Notes: generated from the sequence alone by a model not told the origin. A DNA stretch of 64,000 nt from Streptomyces zaomyceticus (GCF_014656215.1 NZ_BNBZ01000017.1:62001-126000); one strand, 5' to 3'; positions 16,846 to 25,287 are shown, numbered from the stretch's first letter. Program-made: numbers and translations.

Positions 16846-18117
16846 GTGGCGTCCACGGTCATCTCGGACAAGCGGCCCGGTTACGGGCAGCTACTGCGCA
16901 CACCCGGTGCGCTGTCCTTCCTGCTTCCCGGCTTCGCCGCCCGGCAGCCCTTCGCGATGCTGACCATCGGCATCGTCCTGCTCGTCCAGCACACCACCGG
17001 CTCCTTCGGCAGTGCCGGCGCGGTCGCCGCCGTCACCGGCGTCTCCATGGCGCTGTTCGCTCCGCAGAGCGGCAAGCTCGCCGACCGCTTCGGCCAGCGC
17101 GCCGTCCTGATCCCCGGCGTCCTCGTCCACACCGCGTCCGTCTCCCTGCTCGTGGTGCTCGCCCTGAGCGGCGCCCCGCTCTGGGCCCTGTTCCTGGCCG
17201 CGGTGCCCGCCGGTGCCTCCGTGCCCCAGGTCGGACCGATGGTCCGGGCCCGCTGGGCCGCCAAGCTGGACGGCACCCCGCTGATGCCGACGGCCGCGGC
17301 CTTCGAGTCCGTCACCGACGAGTTCACCTTCGTCGTCGGCCCCGTCCTCGCCACCGCCCTGTGCACCGGCGTCCACCCGGCCGCCGGCCTGATCGCCGAG
17401 GCCGCGCTCACGCTCTTCGGCGGACTCTTCTTCGCCGCCCAGCGCGCCACCCAGCCCGCGTTCGGCATCTCCTCGGCCGGCTCCGCCGAGCCCCACCGCT
17501 CGGCGCTCTCCATCCCCGGCGTCCGGGTCCTCGTCGTCGCCTTCCTCGGCATCGGCTCCGTCTTCGGCGGCATGCAGGTCTCCCTCACCGCCTTCACCGA
17601 GGAGATCGGCAACCCCGGCGCCAACGGTCTGCTCTACGGCGTCTTCGCCGCCGGAAACATGCTCGCGGGCATCGCCATGGGCGCCGTCGCCTGGAAGACG
17701 GGCCCCCGCCGCCGTCTGATCCTCGGCTACGCCGGCCTCACCGTCGCCGCGTCGCTGCTGTGGACCACGCACTCGGTGCTGCTCCTCGGCGCCCTCGGCC
17801 TGGTCGTGGGGCTGTGCATCGCCCCCGCCCTGATCACCGGCTACACGATCGTCGAGACCCTGATCCCGGCGTCCTCCCGCACCGAGGCCTTCACCTGGCT
17901 CACCGGCGCCGTCGCGCTCGGCCAGGCCGCCGCCGTCACGGTCGCCGGCCGACTCGCCGACGCCCACGGCGCGAGCACCGGATTCCTGGTGCCGATGGTG
18001 GGCACCGCGCTCGCCCTGGCCACGCTTCTCGCCCTGCGGTCCCGCCTCAAGCCGCGCGAGACGAGCCGGGTCGCGGCGCGTGGTATCGGTCACCGCGTGC
18101 CGGTGGCGGTGGACTGA
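16846..18117 (+). CDS. Major facilitator superfamily transporter
   Basis: A 423-residue polytopic protein with about 12 helices. The inter-helix 2-3 loop motif GKLADRFGQRAVL is the MFS motif A (GxxxDRxGRR). The rest lacks substrate signatures. The GTG at 16846 (VASTVISDKRPGYG) has AAGGA upstream; a longer frame from 16657 encodes about 63 residues with no membrane or domain signal and covers promoter-like DNA, including a small CTCTGC/GCAGAG hairpin (16682-16698). It lies between two hairpins, so it is probably monocistronic. Confidence 0.88.
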   Translation: MASTVISDKRPGYGQLLRTPGALSFLLPGFAARQPFAMLTIGIVLLVQHTTGSFGSAGAVAAVTGVSMALFAPQSGKLADRFGQRAVLIPGVLVHTASVSLLVVLALSGAPLWALFLAAVPAGASVPQVGPMVRARWAAKLDGTPLMPTAAAFESVTDEFTFVVGPVLATALCTGVHPAAGLIAEAALTLFGGLFFAAQRATQPAFGISSAGSAEPHRSALSIPGVRVLVVAFLGIGSVFGGMQVSLTAFTEEIGNPGANGLLYGVFAAGNMLAGIAMGAVAWKTGPRRRLILGYAGLTVAASLLWTTHSVLLLGALGLVVGLCIAPALITGYTIVETLIPASSRTEAFTWLTGAVALGQAAAVTVAGRLADAHGASTGFLVPMVGTALALATLLALRSRLKPRETSRVAARGIGHRVPVAVD

Positions 18118-18147
18118 ACCCGCGGAATACGTCAGTATGGATTGTCG

Positions 18148-18174
18148 TTAGCACTCGATGAGTGTGAGTGCCAG
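18148..18174 (+). promoter_or_regulatory. CIRCE-like HrcA operator upstream of ruc
   Basis: TTAGCACTC-N9-GAGTGCCAG. The left half matches the CIRCE consensus TTAGCACTC-N9-GAGTGCTAA at 9/9 positions, the right at 7/9, with the exact 9-bp spacer. It lies 11 bp upstream of the ruc GTG and overlaps the start of the ribosome-binding site. HrcA is the heat-shock repressor that binds CIRCE. Confidence 0.8.
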
Positions 18175-18185
18175 GAGGAAGACAA

Positions 18186-18524
18186 GTGCCGACCTACCAG
18201 TACCAGTGCACCGAGTGCGGCGAAGGCCTCGAGGCGGTGCAGAAGTTCACCGATGACGCGCTGACCGAGTGCCCCCAGTGCAAGGGCCGCCTGAAGAAGG
18301 TGTTCTCGGCCGTCGGCATCGTCTTCAAGGGATCCGGCTTCTACCGGAACGACAGCCGCGGCTCGTCGTCCAGCAGCTCGCCGGCCGCGTCGAAGTCCTC
18401 GACCCCGTCGTCCTCGTCCACGTCGTCCTCGACGTCGGACGCGAAGCCGGCCGCGTCGACGTCCTCGGCGCCCGCTTCCGCCTCCTCGACGTCCGCGTCG
18501 AGCACCGGGAGTTCGGCCGCCTGA
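18186..18524 (+). CDS. ruc: FmdB-type zinc-ribbon protein, Ruc-like redox-regulated chaperone
   Basis: A 112-residue protein. The N-terminal half is a zinc ribbon, PTYQYQCTECGEGLE and ECPQCKGRLKKVF, with four cysteines, followed by FKGSGFYRND. The C-terminal half is a Ser/Ala/Thr tail of about 55 residues with no predicted fold. This is the architecture of M. tuberculosis Rv0991c (Ruc), a chaperone switched on when oxidation releases its zinc and which is under HrcA/CIRCE heat-shock control; here a CIRCE-like operator also precedes the gene. The function is transferred by homology and context. GTG 18186 follows GGAGGAAG. MscL is encoded nearby, as in mycobacteria. Confidence 0.85.
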   Translation: MPTYQYQCTECGEGLEAVQKFTDDALTECPQCKGRLKKVFSAVGIVFKGSGFYRNDSRGSSSSSSPAASKSSTPSSSSTSSSTSDAKPAASTSSAPASASSTSASSTGSSAA

Positions 18525-18558
18525 CGCCTGATTCAGGACAACGTCCGTACGTTCTTTC

Positions 18559-18594
18559 ACCGAGGGCCCCGTCGTTCGCGACGGGGCCCTCGGT
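18559..18594. terminator. UUCG-capped 16-bp hairpin terminator
   Basis: A perfect 16-bp stem (ACCGAGGGCCCCGTCG / CGACGGGGCCCTCGGT) closed by a TTCG tetraloop, followed by GTTT. It ends the ruc transcript before the next gene. Confidence 0.9.
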
Positions 18595-18625
18595 GTTTCC
18601 CCGGGCCGCGCATAGGGTGACCGCC

Positions 18626-19471
18626 ATGGCGACCCAGGGTGTGTACGCGGACATCGGTGTGATCGGCGGCTCCGGCTTCTACTCCTTCCTGGAGGACGTC
18701 ACGGAGGTGTCGGTCGACACCCCGTACGGCAGCCCCAGCGACTCCCTCTTCCTCGGCTCGATCGCCGGTCGGCAGGTCGCCTTCCTCCCCCGGCACGGCC
18801 GGAACCACAGCATCCCGCCGCACCGGATCGACTACCGCGCCAACCTCTGGGCCCTGCGCTCCGTGGGCGTCCGGCAGATCCTCGGACCCTGCGCGGTCGG
18901 CGGGCTCCGGGAGGAGTACGGGCCGGGCACGCTCGTCGTCCCCGACCAGCTCGTCGACCGTACGAAGGCCCGGGCGCAGACCTACTTCGACGGGGAGCGG
19001 CGGGCCGACGGAGCCCTGCCCCGCGTCGTCCACGTGACCTTCGCCGACCCCTACTGCCCGGACGGGCGGCGGGTGGCGGTCAAGGCCGCCAGGGGACGGG
19101 GCTGGGAGCCCGTCGACGGCGGGACGATGGTGGTGATCGAGGGACCCCGCTTCTCCACCCGGGCCGAGTCCCGGTGGCACGCCGCGGCCGGCTGGTCGGT
19201 CGTCGGCATGACCGGGCACCCCGAGGCCGTCCTCGCCCGTGAGCTGGGGCTCTGCTACACCTCGCTCGCGCTCGTCACCGACCTGGACGCGGGCGCCGAG
19301 ACCGGCGAGGGCGTCTCCCACACCGAGGTGCTGCGGGTGTTCGGCGAGAACGTGGGGCGGCTGCGGGAGGTGCTCTTCGACGCGGTGGGCGCCCTCCCGT
19401 CGACCGTCGACCGGGACTGCCTGTGCACCCGTGCGCACGACGGCTGGGACCTGGGGATCGAGCTGCCCTGA
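18626..19471 (+). CDS. S-methyl-5'-thioadenosine / purine nucleoside phosphorylase family protein
   Basis: 281 residues. IGVIGGSGFYSFLEDV is the phosphate-binding start of the MTAP/PNP family; FLPRHGRNHSIPPHRIDYRA and the family signature around ILGPCAVGGLREEYGPG follow; MVVIEGPRFSTRAES and GMTGHPEAVLARELGLCYTS bind the nucleoside and phosphate. It phosphorolyses a thio- or oxo-purine nucleoside, in methionine salvage or purine salvage. The usual MTAP C-V-G triad shows small changes, so inosine or deoxyinosine cannot be excluded as substrate. GGGTGA precedes the ATG at 18626. Confidence 0.9.
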   Translation: MATQGVYADIGVIGGSGFYSFLEDVTEVSVDTPYGSPSDSLFLGSIAGRQVAFLPRHGRNHSIPPHRIDYRANLWALRSVGVRQILGPCAVGGLREEYGPGTLVVPDQLVDRTKARAQTYFDGERRADGALPRVVHVTFADPYCPDGRRVAVKAARGRGWEPVDGGTMVVIEGPRFSTRAESRWHAAAGWSVVGMTGHPEAVLARELGLCYTSLALVTDLDAGAETGEGVSHTEVLRVFGENVGRLREVLFDAVGALPSTVDRDCLCTRAHDGWDLGIELP

Positions 19472-19581
19472 ACACGGCGAAGCACCGTCAGGGGTGCGGC
19501 AAACCACCTTCAGGAGTGAGGGAGTTGTTCACAGGTCCGGGGTGATCCCCAGGCCCGGGCGGGGGGACGGCGCGGCCGGGA

Positions 19582-19602
19582 GAGTGGGAGCCGATCCCAC
19601 TC
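19582..19602. terminator. 8-bp hairpin before the CpaB-like gene
   Basis: GAGTGGGA-GCCGA-TCCCACTC, 110 bp after the phosphorylase stop and 16 bp before the next GTG. Either a terminator for the gene upstream or a structure in the next leader. Confidence 0.5.
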
Positions 19603-19617
19603 CCGACCAGGACGGCC

Positions 19618-20259
19618 GTGCCCACGATGACGCAGCCCTTCCCCTCCTTCCGTCATTCATCCGACCCCGCCCAGGGGCCTGCCCATGCCCCCGCCCGTTT
19701 CCCCGCTCCTCCCCCGACGCCGTTCCCCTCCTCTTCTCCCGCCCCGTCTCCCGTTCCGGCGCCGTGCGTGGTGCCGGTCTTCGAGCCGCTACGGGTGCGG
19801 GGCCCCCGGCACCGCCTGCGCAGGGCACTGCGCCGGGCCCGCCGGATGCCGACGGTGCTCCTCGCGCTCGTCGCGGCGGCCCTCGCCGTCGCGGGCGACA
19901 CCCCACCGCCGGGGCCGCCGGGAGCGCCGGGGGCTCCCGTCCCCGCCGTCGCCGCCCGGGCACGCCCACCGGCCGCCGTCCGCCTCGTGTCCGCGCCGGT
20001 GCGGATCGCCGACGCCGCGACCGTACGGCTGCTGCGCCCCGGCGACCGGGTCGACGTGATCGCCGCGCCGGACTCCCCGATCGGCTCGGACGGCGAGGCC
20101 CGGGTGGTCGTGACGGGCGCCCGGGTGGCTGAGGTTCCGCCCCCGGACGAGACCCGTCCGGACGGAGGGGCGCTCGTCGTCCTGTCCGTGCCGCGGTCGA
20201 CGGCCGCCGCGCTGGCAGGAGCCGGCGTCACGTCCCAACTGGCGGTGATCCTGTGCTGA
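19618..20259 (+). CDS. RcpC/CpaB-like SAF-domain membrane protein
   Basis: A 213-residue protein: a Pro-rich N-terminus, an Arg-rich patch (RHRLRRALRRARRMP) before one hydrophobic helix (about 78-93), a Pro-rich linker, then a C-terminal domain with VRIADAATVRLLRPGDRVDV and LVVLSVPRSTAAALAGAG, the pattern of Flp-pilus assembly protein CpaB/RcpC. No other pilus gene is present in the window, so the protein may act outside a pilus or serve a tad locus elsewhere. GTG 19618 and ATG 19627 are both possible starts. Confidence 0.72.
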   Translation: MPTMTQPFPSFRHSSDPAQGPAHAPARFPAPPPTPFPSSSPAPSPVPAPCVVPVFEPLRVRGPRHRLRRALRRARRMPTVLLALVAAALAVAGDTPPPGPPGAPGAPVPAVAARARPPAAVRLVSAPVRIADAATVRLLRPGDRVDVIAAPDSPIGSDGEARVVVTGARVAEVPPPDETRPDGGALVVLSVPRSTAAALAGAGVTSQLAVILC

Positions 20260-20376
20260 TTCGCACGGACACCCTGTCAAGTCACCGGTCCGTGTGTACG
20301 GATTGGACGGCTCCATTCCGTTCGCGGCCTAATGGCACCGCACACAGCAGCAGCACGAGCGACGAAAGGCACCTTG

Positions 20377-20925
20377 GTGGCCGAGAAGAAGGAAAGTCTG
20401 ATGGGCGGCTTCAAAGCCTTCCTGATGCGTGGCAACGTGATCGACCTGGCCGTGGCCGTCGTCATCGGTGCCGCGTTCACCAACATCGTGAACTCGGTGG
20501 TCAAGGGCATCATCAACCCGGTCGTCGGCGCCTTCGGCACCAAGGACCTGGAGAGCTACTCGTCCTGCATCAAGGACTCGTGCGTCGTCGTCGACGGGGA
20601 GGTGCAGGGCATCCAGCTCCAGTGGGGCCTGGTCCTCAGCGCGGTCCTCAGCTTCCTGATCACCGCGGCCGTCGTCTACTTCCTGATGGTCCTGCCGATG
20701 GCGAAGATCCTCGCGAAGCGCGCCGCGCACGACAAGGCGAAGGAAGGCGTGGCGGAGACCATGGAGATCAGCGAGCTGGAGGTCCTCAAGGAGATCCGCG
20801 ACCACCTCGTCGCCCAGCGCGGCCCGGTCACGGGCACGGGCACGGGTTCGGGATCAGGCACGGGCCCGGGGTCGGGTTCAGGTACGGGCTCGGGCGGCGG
20901 ATCCGGGACGCACCCCACCTCCTGA
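20377..20925 (+). CDS. mscL: Large-conductance mechanosensitive channel
   Basis: 182 residues. The first helix, FKAFLMRGNVIDLAVAVVIG followed by AAFTNIVNSVVKGIINPVVG, is the MscL pore; the second is in LSFLITAAVVYFLMVLPM; ISELEVLKEIRDHLVAQR is the C-terminal helical bundle. The channel releases solutes on hypo-osmotic shock. The last 29 residues are a Gly/Ser/Thr tail encoded by GGCACGGGC-type repeats and absent from most MscL. GTG 20377 (VAEKKESLMGG) has AAAGG upstream; a longer frame begins in non-coding sequence. Confidence 0.95.
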   Translation: MAEKKESLMGGFKAFLMRGNVIDLAVAVVIGAAFTNIVNSVVKGIINPVVGAFGTKDLESYSSCIKDSCVVVDGEVQGIQLQWGLVLSAVLSFLITAAVVYFLMVLPMAKILAKRAAHDKAKEGVAETMEISELEVLKEIRDHLVAQRGPVTGTGTGSGSGTGPGSGSGTGSGGGSGTHPTS

Positions 20926-20943
20926 CCGGCGACCCACGCCGGT
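20925..20943. terminator. Short hairpin between mscL and a convergent small gene
   Basis: ACCGGCG-ACCCA-CGCCGGT starts on the last base of the mscL stop and ends 2 bp before the stop of the small minus-strand gene, so it can serve both. Confidence 0.6.
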
Positions 20944-20944
20944 G

Positions 20945-21166
20945 TCAGAGGTGGTGCGGCGGCTTCTCGTCGAGGAAGCGCGCGAGGTCGGCGGCGCTGT
21001 CGCCGCCGGCCGGAGGCCGCTCGCCCCATCCACGGTCCGTGTCGTCCGCGGACTGCCGGTCCAGCGGATCGTCGAAGACGAGTACCGGCTTCGGACTGTT
21101 CCTGGGGCTGGGACGTACGCCGGGCTGCTTCGCGTCTCGCGGTCCGTGGGCGGGGGCGGTACTCAT
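20945..21166 (-). CDS. Small conserved-looking hypothetical protein
   Basis: A 73-residue protein, MSTAPAHGPRDAK to a C-terminal FLDEKPPHHL. Acidic, soluble, with a DDTDRGWGERP stretch that looks constrained. I remember similar short proteins beside mscL in Streptomyces but cannot name a family. Codon use with GC at third positions supports it as real. Convergent with mscL. Confidence 0.6.
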   Translation of the reverse strand: MSTAPAHGPRDAKQPGVRPSPRNSPKPVLVFDDPLDRQSADDTDRGWGERPPAGGDSAADLARFLDEKPPHHL

Positions 21167-21247
21167 ACCTCAAGGGTACGCCCGCTCCCCCGCCCCGTAC
21201 CCCTTTGATCTGCGCTCTTCCCGGGCCGTCGGGCACCACCCTCCGGC

Positions 21248-21715
21248 TCAGCGGTCCTTCGGGTCGATCATCCAGAGGCCGAGCACCACCAGGAACGACA
21301 GGACGAGGAAGCCCGCGCCCCACCACGCGGTGCCGGTGTTCCCCGCCATCCACTCGTCCACCACGATCGTCAGCCCCCACAGCTGGCCGATGACGACCGT
21401 GAGCGCCAGCGCCAGACGCGCCGACAGCTTCGAGGAGCGCTCCGGCTCCTGCTCCGTACCGGCTCCCGGTCCCGGCCCCGTGTGCCGGATCCGGGGATCG
21501 CCGTAACCGCTGGTGGGGCGGATCTGCGGATAGCGCTCGTGCACCGGCCGGTTCAGCCGCGGCTGCGCACTGCCCGGGGTGTACGCGGGGGGCCGGGGTG
21601 CCTCCGGGGCCGCCGGTGTCACGGGGGGCCGGGAGACCTCCGGGGCCGTCGGCGTCACGGGGGGCTTGGCCGGCTCCGGGGCCTCCGGGTCGCGCGGGAA
21701 GGCGCTCTCGGTCAT
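21248..21715 (-). CDS. Two-helix membrane protein of the Mo-enzyme operon
   Basis: A 155-residue protein: 85 residues of Pro/Ala-rich sequence with three PPVTP-type repeats, then two helices (LALALTVVIGQLWGLTIVV and WWGAGFLVLSFLVVLGLWM). No cofactor ligands are obvious. Its ATG overlaps the Rieske stop (ATGA), and it is the last gene of the operon with the molybdopterin subunit, so it may be a small anchor or assembly subunit. Function unknown. Confidence 0.8.
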   Translation of the reverse strand: MTESAFPRDPEAPEPAKPPVTPTAPEVSRPPVTPAAPEAPRPPAYTPGSAQPRLNRPVHERYPQIRPTSGYGDPRIRHTGPGPGAGTEQEPERSSKLSARLALALTVVIGQLWGLTIVVDEWMAGNTGTAWWGAGFLVLSFLVVLGLWMIDPKDR

Positions 21716-22371
21716 GTCCGCTCACTCCTCTCCCCCGCCGCGCCGGGCGCGGAGGCGCCGGAGCATCCCAGCCGGTCGGCGAGTTCGGGCCGGTCGTCGC
21801 CGAGCTGGCGGCAGAGACCCTCCCGGGCGCTCTCTCCCGAGCGGGCGGTGCCGATCGCCCAGACGCTGCCGTCGGTCTCCTCCACCAGCACCACCTTCGG
21901 CAGTCCTCGGGGCGGCGGACCCGCGGTGACCTCTCCCGTACGGGCGTCGAAGACACCCTCGTGGCAGGGGCAGTACAGCTCGCCCTCGCTGCCCCGGTCC
22001 TTGCGCCAGAGCACGGCGCAGGCGAGGTGGGTGCAGACGGCGGAGTAGCCGGCGAGGGTGCCGTCCTCCAGGCGGACGGCGACCGCGCGGTCCTCGGAGC
22101 CGGGGTAGCGGAAGGCCAGGGACTCTCCGGGCAGGAGCTGGTCGGCGATCCGCTTCGCCTCGGGTGCCCCCTCGCTGTCCCCGTGGCGGTGCAGGATGCC
22201 GGAGGCGACGGCGACACCTCCGACGGCGAGGCCGCCGGAGACGGTGGCGACGATCCGCAGATAGTCGCGGCGGGTGGTGAGCGAGTCGGCGGCGATCCGG
22301 TCGTGGAGCGCTTCCTGGGCCGCGTCGGAACGGGGGTCCGGCGCGGGTGGCTGGGGGTCGGTGACGCTCAA
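21712..22371 (-). CDS. Tat-exported Rieske [2Fe-2S] protein
   Basis: A 219-residue Rieske protein. TTRRDYLRIVATVSGGLAVG is a twin-arginine signal/anchor near residue 32. The cluster ligands are CTHLAC and CPCHEGVF (Cys-X-His and Cys-X-X-His). Rieske proteins carry electrons in quinol oxidation; one coupled to a molybdopterin enzyme with an NrfC-like protein is unusual. The TTG start at 22371 overlaps the stop of the Fe-S subunit, with GGAAGGG 7 bases upstream. The Tat signal puts the cluster on the outer side of the membrane, while the Mo subunit shows no Tat motif, so how they exchange electrons is unclear. Confidence 0.88.
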   Translation of the reverse strand: MSVTDPQPPAPDPRSDAAQEALHDRIAADSLTTRRDYLRIVATVSGGLAVGGVAVASGILHRHGDSEGAPEAKRIADQLLPGESLAFRYPGSEDRAVAVRLEDGTLAGYSAVCTHLACAVLWRKDRGSEGELYCPCHEGVFDARTGEVTAGPPPRGLPKVVLVEETDGSVWAIGTARSGESAREGLCRQLGDDRPELADRLGCSGASAPGAAGERSERT

Positions 22372-22967
22372 CGGACATCCCTTCCATTGATCTCGACGAC
22401 GGGCAGCCCGCCGGGTACCGGCCACTGCACCTTGTCGGCGGGGACGACCATCGCCACACCGGTGGTGACGGTGCTGGAGCCGAAGGTGAAGGAGTCGGCG
22501 ACCTGGACGCCGGGGCGTTCGGCCCGGAGTTCTTCGAGGGTTCCGTAGAAGAGGGCGCCGGTGGGGCAGACGGTGGCGCACATGGGGGCGAGGCCGTAGG
22601 CGGTGCGGTCGTAGCAGAGGTTGCACTTCATCTGGAGCTTCGCCTGGAGGTCGATCTTGGGGACGCCGAAGGGGCAGGCGTTGACGCAGTTGGCGCAGCC
22701 GATGCAGCGGGTGGTGTCGGCCTGCTGCACGACGCCGTCGGCGGTGACGAGGATGGCGTCGGCGGGGCAGACCTCGGCGCAGGGGGCGACGGGGTCCTCG
22801 CAGTGCATGCAGACGGTGGGGAGGGAGGCGACGGAGTGGCCCTCGTCGGGGTAGTCGAGGTGGATCATCGACTTGCCGCGGTGGGAGTCGCATTCGCGGC
22901 AGGCGGAGACGCAGGCCTGGCAGCCGATGCAGCGGCCCGGGTCGATGAAGATCGTGCGGCCCATCAT
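22368..22967 (-). CDS. Four-cluster [4Fe-4S] ferredoxin-like electron-transfer subunit
   Basis: A 199-residue NrfC/HybA/DmsB-type iron-sulfur protein. Four Cys groups are seen: CIGCQACVSACREC, CMHCEDPVAPCAEVCP, CIGCANCVNACPFG, and CNLCYDR with CATVCPTG, enough for four [4Fe-4S] clusters. In such complexes this subunit wires the molybdopterin site to a membrane quinol dehydrogenase. It begins 7 bp after the Mo subunit and its stop overlaps the Rieske start. No signal peptide, so cytoplasmic. Confidence 0.92.
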   Translation of the reverse strand: MMGRTIFIDPGRCIGCQACVSACRECDSHRGKSMIHLDYPDEGHSVASLPTVCMHCEDPVAPCAEVCPADAILVTADGVVQQADTTRCIGCANCVNACPFGVPKIDLQAKLQMKCNLCYDRTAYGLAPMCATVCPTGALFYGTLEELRAERPGVQVADSFTFGSSTVTTGVAMVVPADKVQWPVPGGLPVVEINGRDVR

Positions 22968-22974
22968 GTGCGGG

Positions 22975-25287
22975 TCAGCTCCTCTCCGCGGTGCCGCGGC
23001 CCTGGGGGGAGGTGGGGGGCAGCGGGTCGGTGCGGGAGACCTGGGTCTCCGGGTAGGCCTGGTGGCCGGGGGCGGTGGGTGGGGCGGGGACCTCGTCGAT
23101 CCGCTCGGCGGCCTCGATACGGGCGGCGCACACCTTGTACTCCGGGATCTTGGAGCGGGGGTCGAGGGCGTCGATGGTGAGGGCGTTGGCCGCCGTGGGG
23201 ACGGGCCAGTGGTACGGGACGAAGACGGTGTCGGGGCGGATGGCCTCGGTGACGAGGGCGGGGAAGACCTCGCTGCCGCGGCGGGTGACGACCCTGACGG
23301 GGTCGCCGTTGCGGAAGCCGTGGGAGGGGTGGACCTCCACCCAGGGGCGCGGGGTCTGTTCGACGAGGGCGCCGAGGCGGCGGGTCTGGTTGCCGGAGAG
23401 GAAGTGGGCGACGGTGCGGCCGGTGGTCAGCGAGAGGGGGAACTCCTCGCTGTACGGGTCCATCGGCGGGTGCCATTCGACGACCTGCATATGGATCTTG
23501 CCGTCGGGGTGGTAGGTGCGGCCGTTCTCGAAGAGGCGGGGGGTGCCGGGGTGCTCGGTGCTGGGGCACGGCCAGGCGATGCCGCCGGTCTCCTCCAGGC
23601 GCTCGTAGGTGATGCCGTAGTAGTCGTTGACGGTTCCGGCGGAGGCGATGCGGAGTTCCTCGAAGACGGAGCGGGAGTCGGGGAACTCGAACTTGTCGCC
23701 GGCGCCGAGCCGGCGGGCGAGTTCGCAGATGACCCAGGTGTCGGTGCGGACGCCGGCCGGGGGTTCCTGGGCCTTGTTGTGCTTGACGACCCGGGCCTCG
23801 GCGTTGGCCATGACCCCCTCGTCCTCGGCCCAGACGGTCACGGGGAAGACCACGTGCGCGTTGGCCGCGGTCTCGGAGAGGAAGAAGTCGAACTGGGCGT
23901 GGAACTCGAGGGTGTCGTAGCCGTCCTTGACGGTGGCGTAGTTGGGCAGCGAGACGAAGGGGTTGTTGCAGATGCCGACGAGTCCGCGGATCTCCTTGCG
24001 CTGCATCTGCCAGACCATCTCCATCATGGAGGTGCCGGCGAGGGGGAGTTCGGCCTCGTCGATGCCCCAGATCTCGCAGATCTGGCGGCGGTGCTCGGGG
24101 TTGGTGATGGAGCGGCCGCCGGGAAGCAGGTCGGACTTCTGGCCGTGCTCGCGGCCGCCCTGGCCGTTGCCCTGGCCGGTGATGGTGCCGTAGCCGGCGC
24201 CGGGCCCGCCGATGTGTCCGGCGGCGACGCACAGGTTGATGATGCTGAGGCAGTTCTCGACGCCCTGGGAGTGGTGCTCGACGCCGCGGGCGTGCCAGGC
24301 CATGGCCCGGTCCGCTCCGGCGAACATGCGGGCGACCTGGACGATCTGCTCCTCGGGGACGCCGCAGATCTCGGCCGACCGGGCCGGCGGGTATGCGGCG
24401 ACCGTCGCCTTGACCTCCTCCCAGCCGGTGGCGTGGGCGGCGAGGTAGGCCTCGTCGGTGAGGCCCTCGGCGACGACGACATGGAGGACGGCGTTGAAGA
24501 AGGCGGAGTCGGTGCCGGGCTTGAGGGCGACGTGGAGGTCGGCGGTGCGGGCGATCGCGGTCTCGCGCGGGTCGACGACGATGAGGGTGGCGCCCCGGTC
24601 GCGGGCCCCCCACAGGTACTGGGTCATGACGGGGAAGCATTCGCCGACGTTGGAGCCCGCGATGAGAAGGCAGTCGGTGAGGAGGATGTCGGAGAAGGGG
24701 TTGCCGGCCCGGTCGATGCCGAAGGCCAGCTTGTTGGCCCCGGCGGCGGAGACCATGCAGAGGCGTCCGTTGTAGTCGACGTGGCGGGTCTTCAGGGCGA
24801 CCCGGGCGAACTTGCCGACGAGGTAGGTCTTCTCGGAGTAGAGGCTGGCGCCGCCGAGCAGGCCGAAGGCGTCGTTGCCGTACTCGCCCTGGATGCGGCG
24901 GATCTCGGCGACGGTGTGGTCGAGGGCCTCGTCCCAGCTGACCTCCCGGAACTCCTCGTCGCGATTGCGGCGCATGAGGGGCGCGGTGAGCCGGTCGGGG
25001 TGGTTGACCTGCTGGTAGGCGTTGATGCCCTTGGGGCAGAGCCGCATCCGGTTGATGTCGTGGTTGCGGGGCTCGACGCCGAAGACCTTGCCTCCGCGGT
25101 CGACGCGGAGGTACATGCCGCACTGGACGCCGCAGAAGCAGCAGTGGGTGGGGACGAGGGTCTCGCCGTTCTGGTCGGCGTGCCAGCGGTCGGCGGGGAT
25201 GCCTCCGGCGTCGCGGAAGTTGCGGGTGCCGGGCGGGGCGAGGGAGGGGTCGAGCGGCAGCGCCCTGTTCGGGTCGGTCGCGGTCAC
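22975..25287 (-). CDS. Molybdopterin oxidoreductase, NasA/NarB-like nitrate reductase catalytic subunit
   Basis: A 770-residue bis-MGD enzyme. An N-terminal [4Fe-4S] site is formed by CCFCGVQCGMYL and CPKG. The metal-ligand region reads NGRLCMVSAAGANKLAFG: a Cys followed by Met, as in Nap/Nas nitrate reductases, and not Cys/Sec-His as in formate dehydrogenase. TGQGNGQGGREHG and LLPGGR also fit the assimilatory nitrate reductase pattern. It would reduce nitrate to nitrite. NarK, NirBD and CbiX genes follow upstream on the island. The GTG start has GGGGGA in range. A TnpB gene now separates it from the NarI-like cytochrome gene. Formate dehydrogenase is the main alternative, given the neighbouring pfl genes. 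Confidence 0.88.
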   Translation of the reverse strand: MTATDPNRALPLDPSLAPPGTRNFRDAGGIPADRWHADQNGETLVPTHCCFCGVQCGMYLRVDRGGKVFGVEPRNHDINRMRLCPKGINAYQQVNHPDRLTAPLMRRNRDEEFREVSWDEALDHTVAEIRRIQGEYGNDAFGLLGGASLYSEKTYLVGKFARVALKTRHVDYNGRLCMVSAAGANKLAFGIDRAGNPFSDILLTDCLLIAGSNVGECFPVMTQYLWGARDRGATLIVVDPRETAIARTADLHVALKPGTDSAFFNAVLHVVVAEGLTDEAYLAAHATGWEEVKATVAAYPPARSAEICGVPEEQIVQVARMFAGADRAMAWHARGVEHHSQGVENCLSIINLCVAAGHIGGPGAGYGTITGQGNGQGGREHGQKSDLLPGGRSITNPEHRRQICEIWGIDEAELPLAGTSMMEMVWQMQRKEIRGLVGICNNPFVSLPNYATVKDGYDTLEFHAQFDFFLSETAANAHVVFPVTVWAEDEGVMANAEARVVKHNKAQEPPAGVRTDTWVICELARRLGAGDKFEFPDSRSVFEELRIASAGTVNDYYGITYERLEETGGIAWPCPSTEHPGTPRLFENGRTYHPDGKIHMQVVEWHPPMDPYSEEFPLSLTTGRTVAHFLSGNQTRRLGALVEQTPRPWVEVHPSHGFRNGDPVRVVTRRGSEVFPALVTEAIRPDTVFVPYHWPVPTAANALTIDALDPRSKIPEYKVCAARIEAAERIDEVPAPPTAPGHQAYPETQVSRTDPLPPTSPQGRGTAERS

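Noticed and set aside
22975..25287. Formate dehydrogenase partnering PFL
   Set aside because: The metal-ligand motif is Cys-Met (RLCMVSAA), whereas formate dehydrogenases have Cys/Sec-His. The TGQGNGQGGREHG and LLPGGR region also fits nitrate reductase better. Kept only as an alternative.
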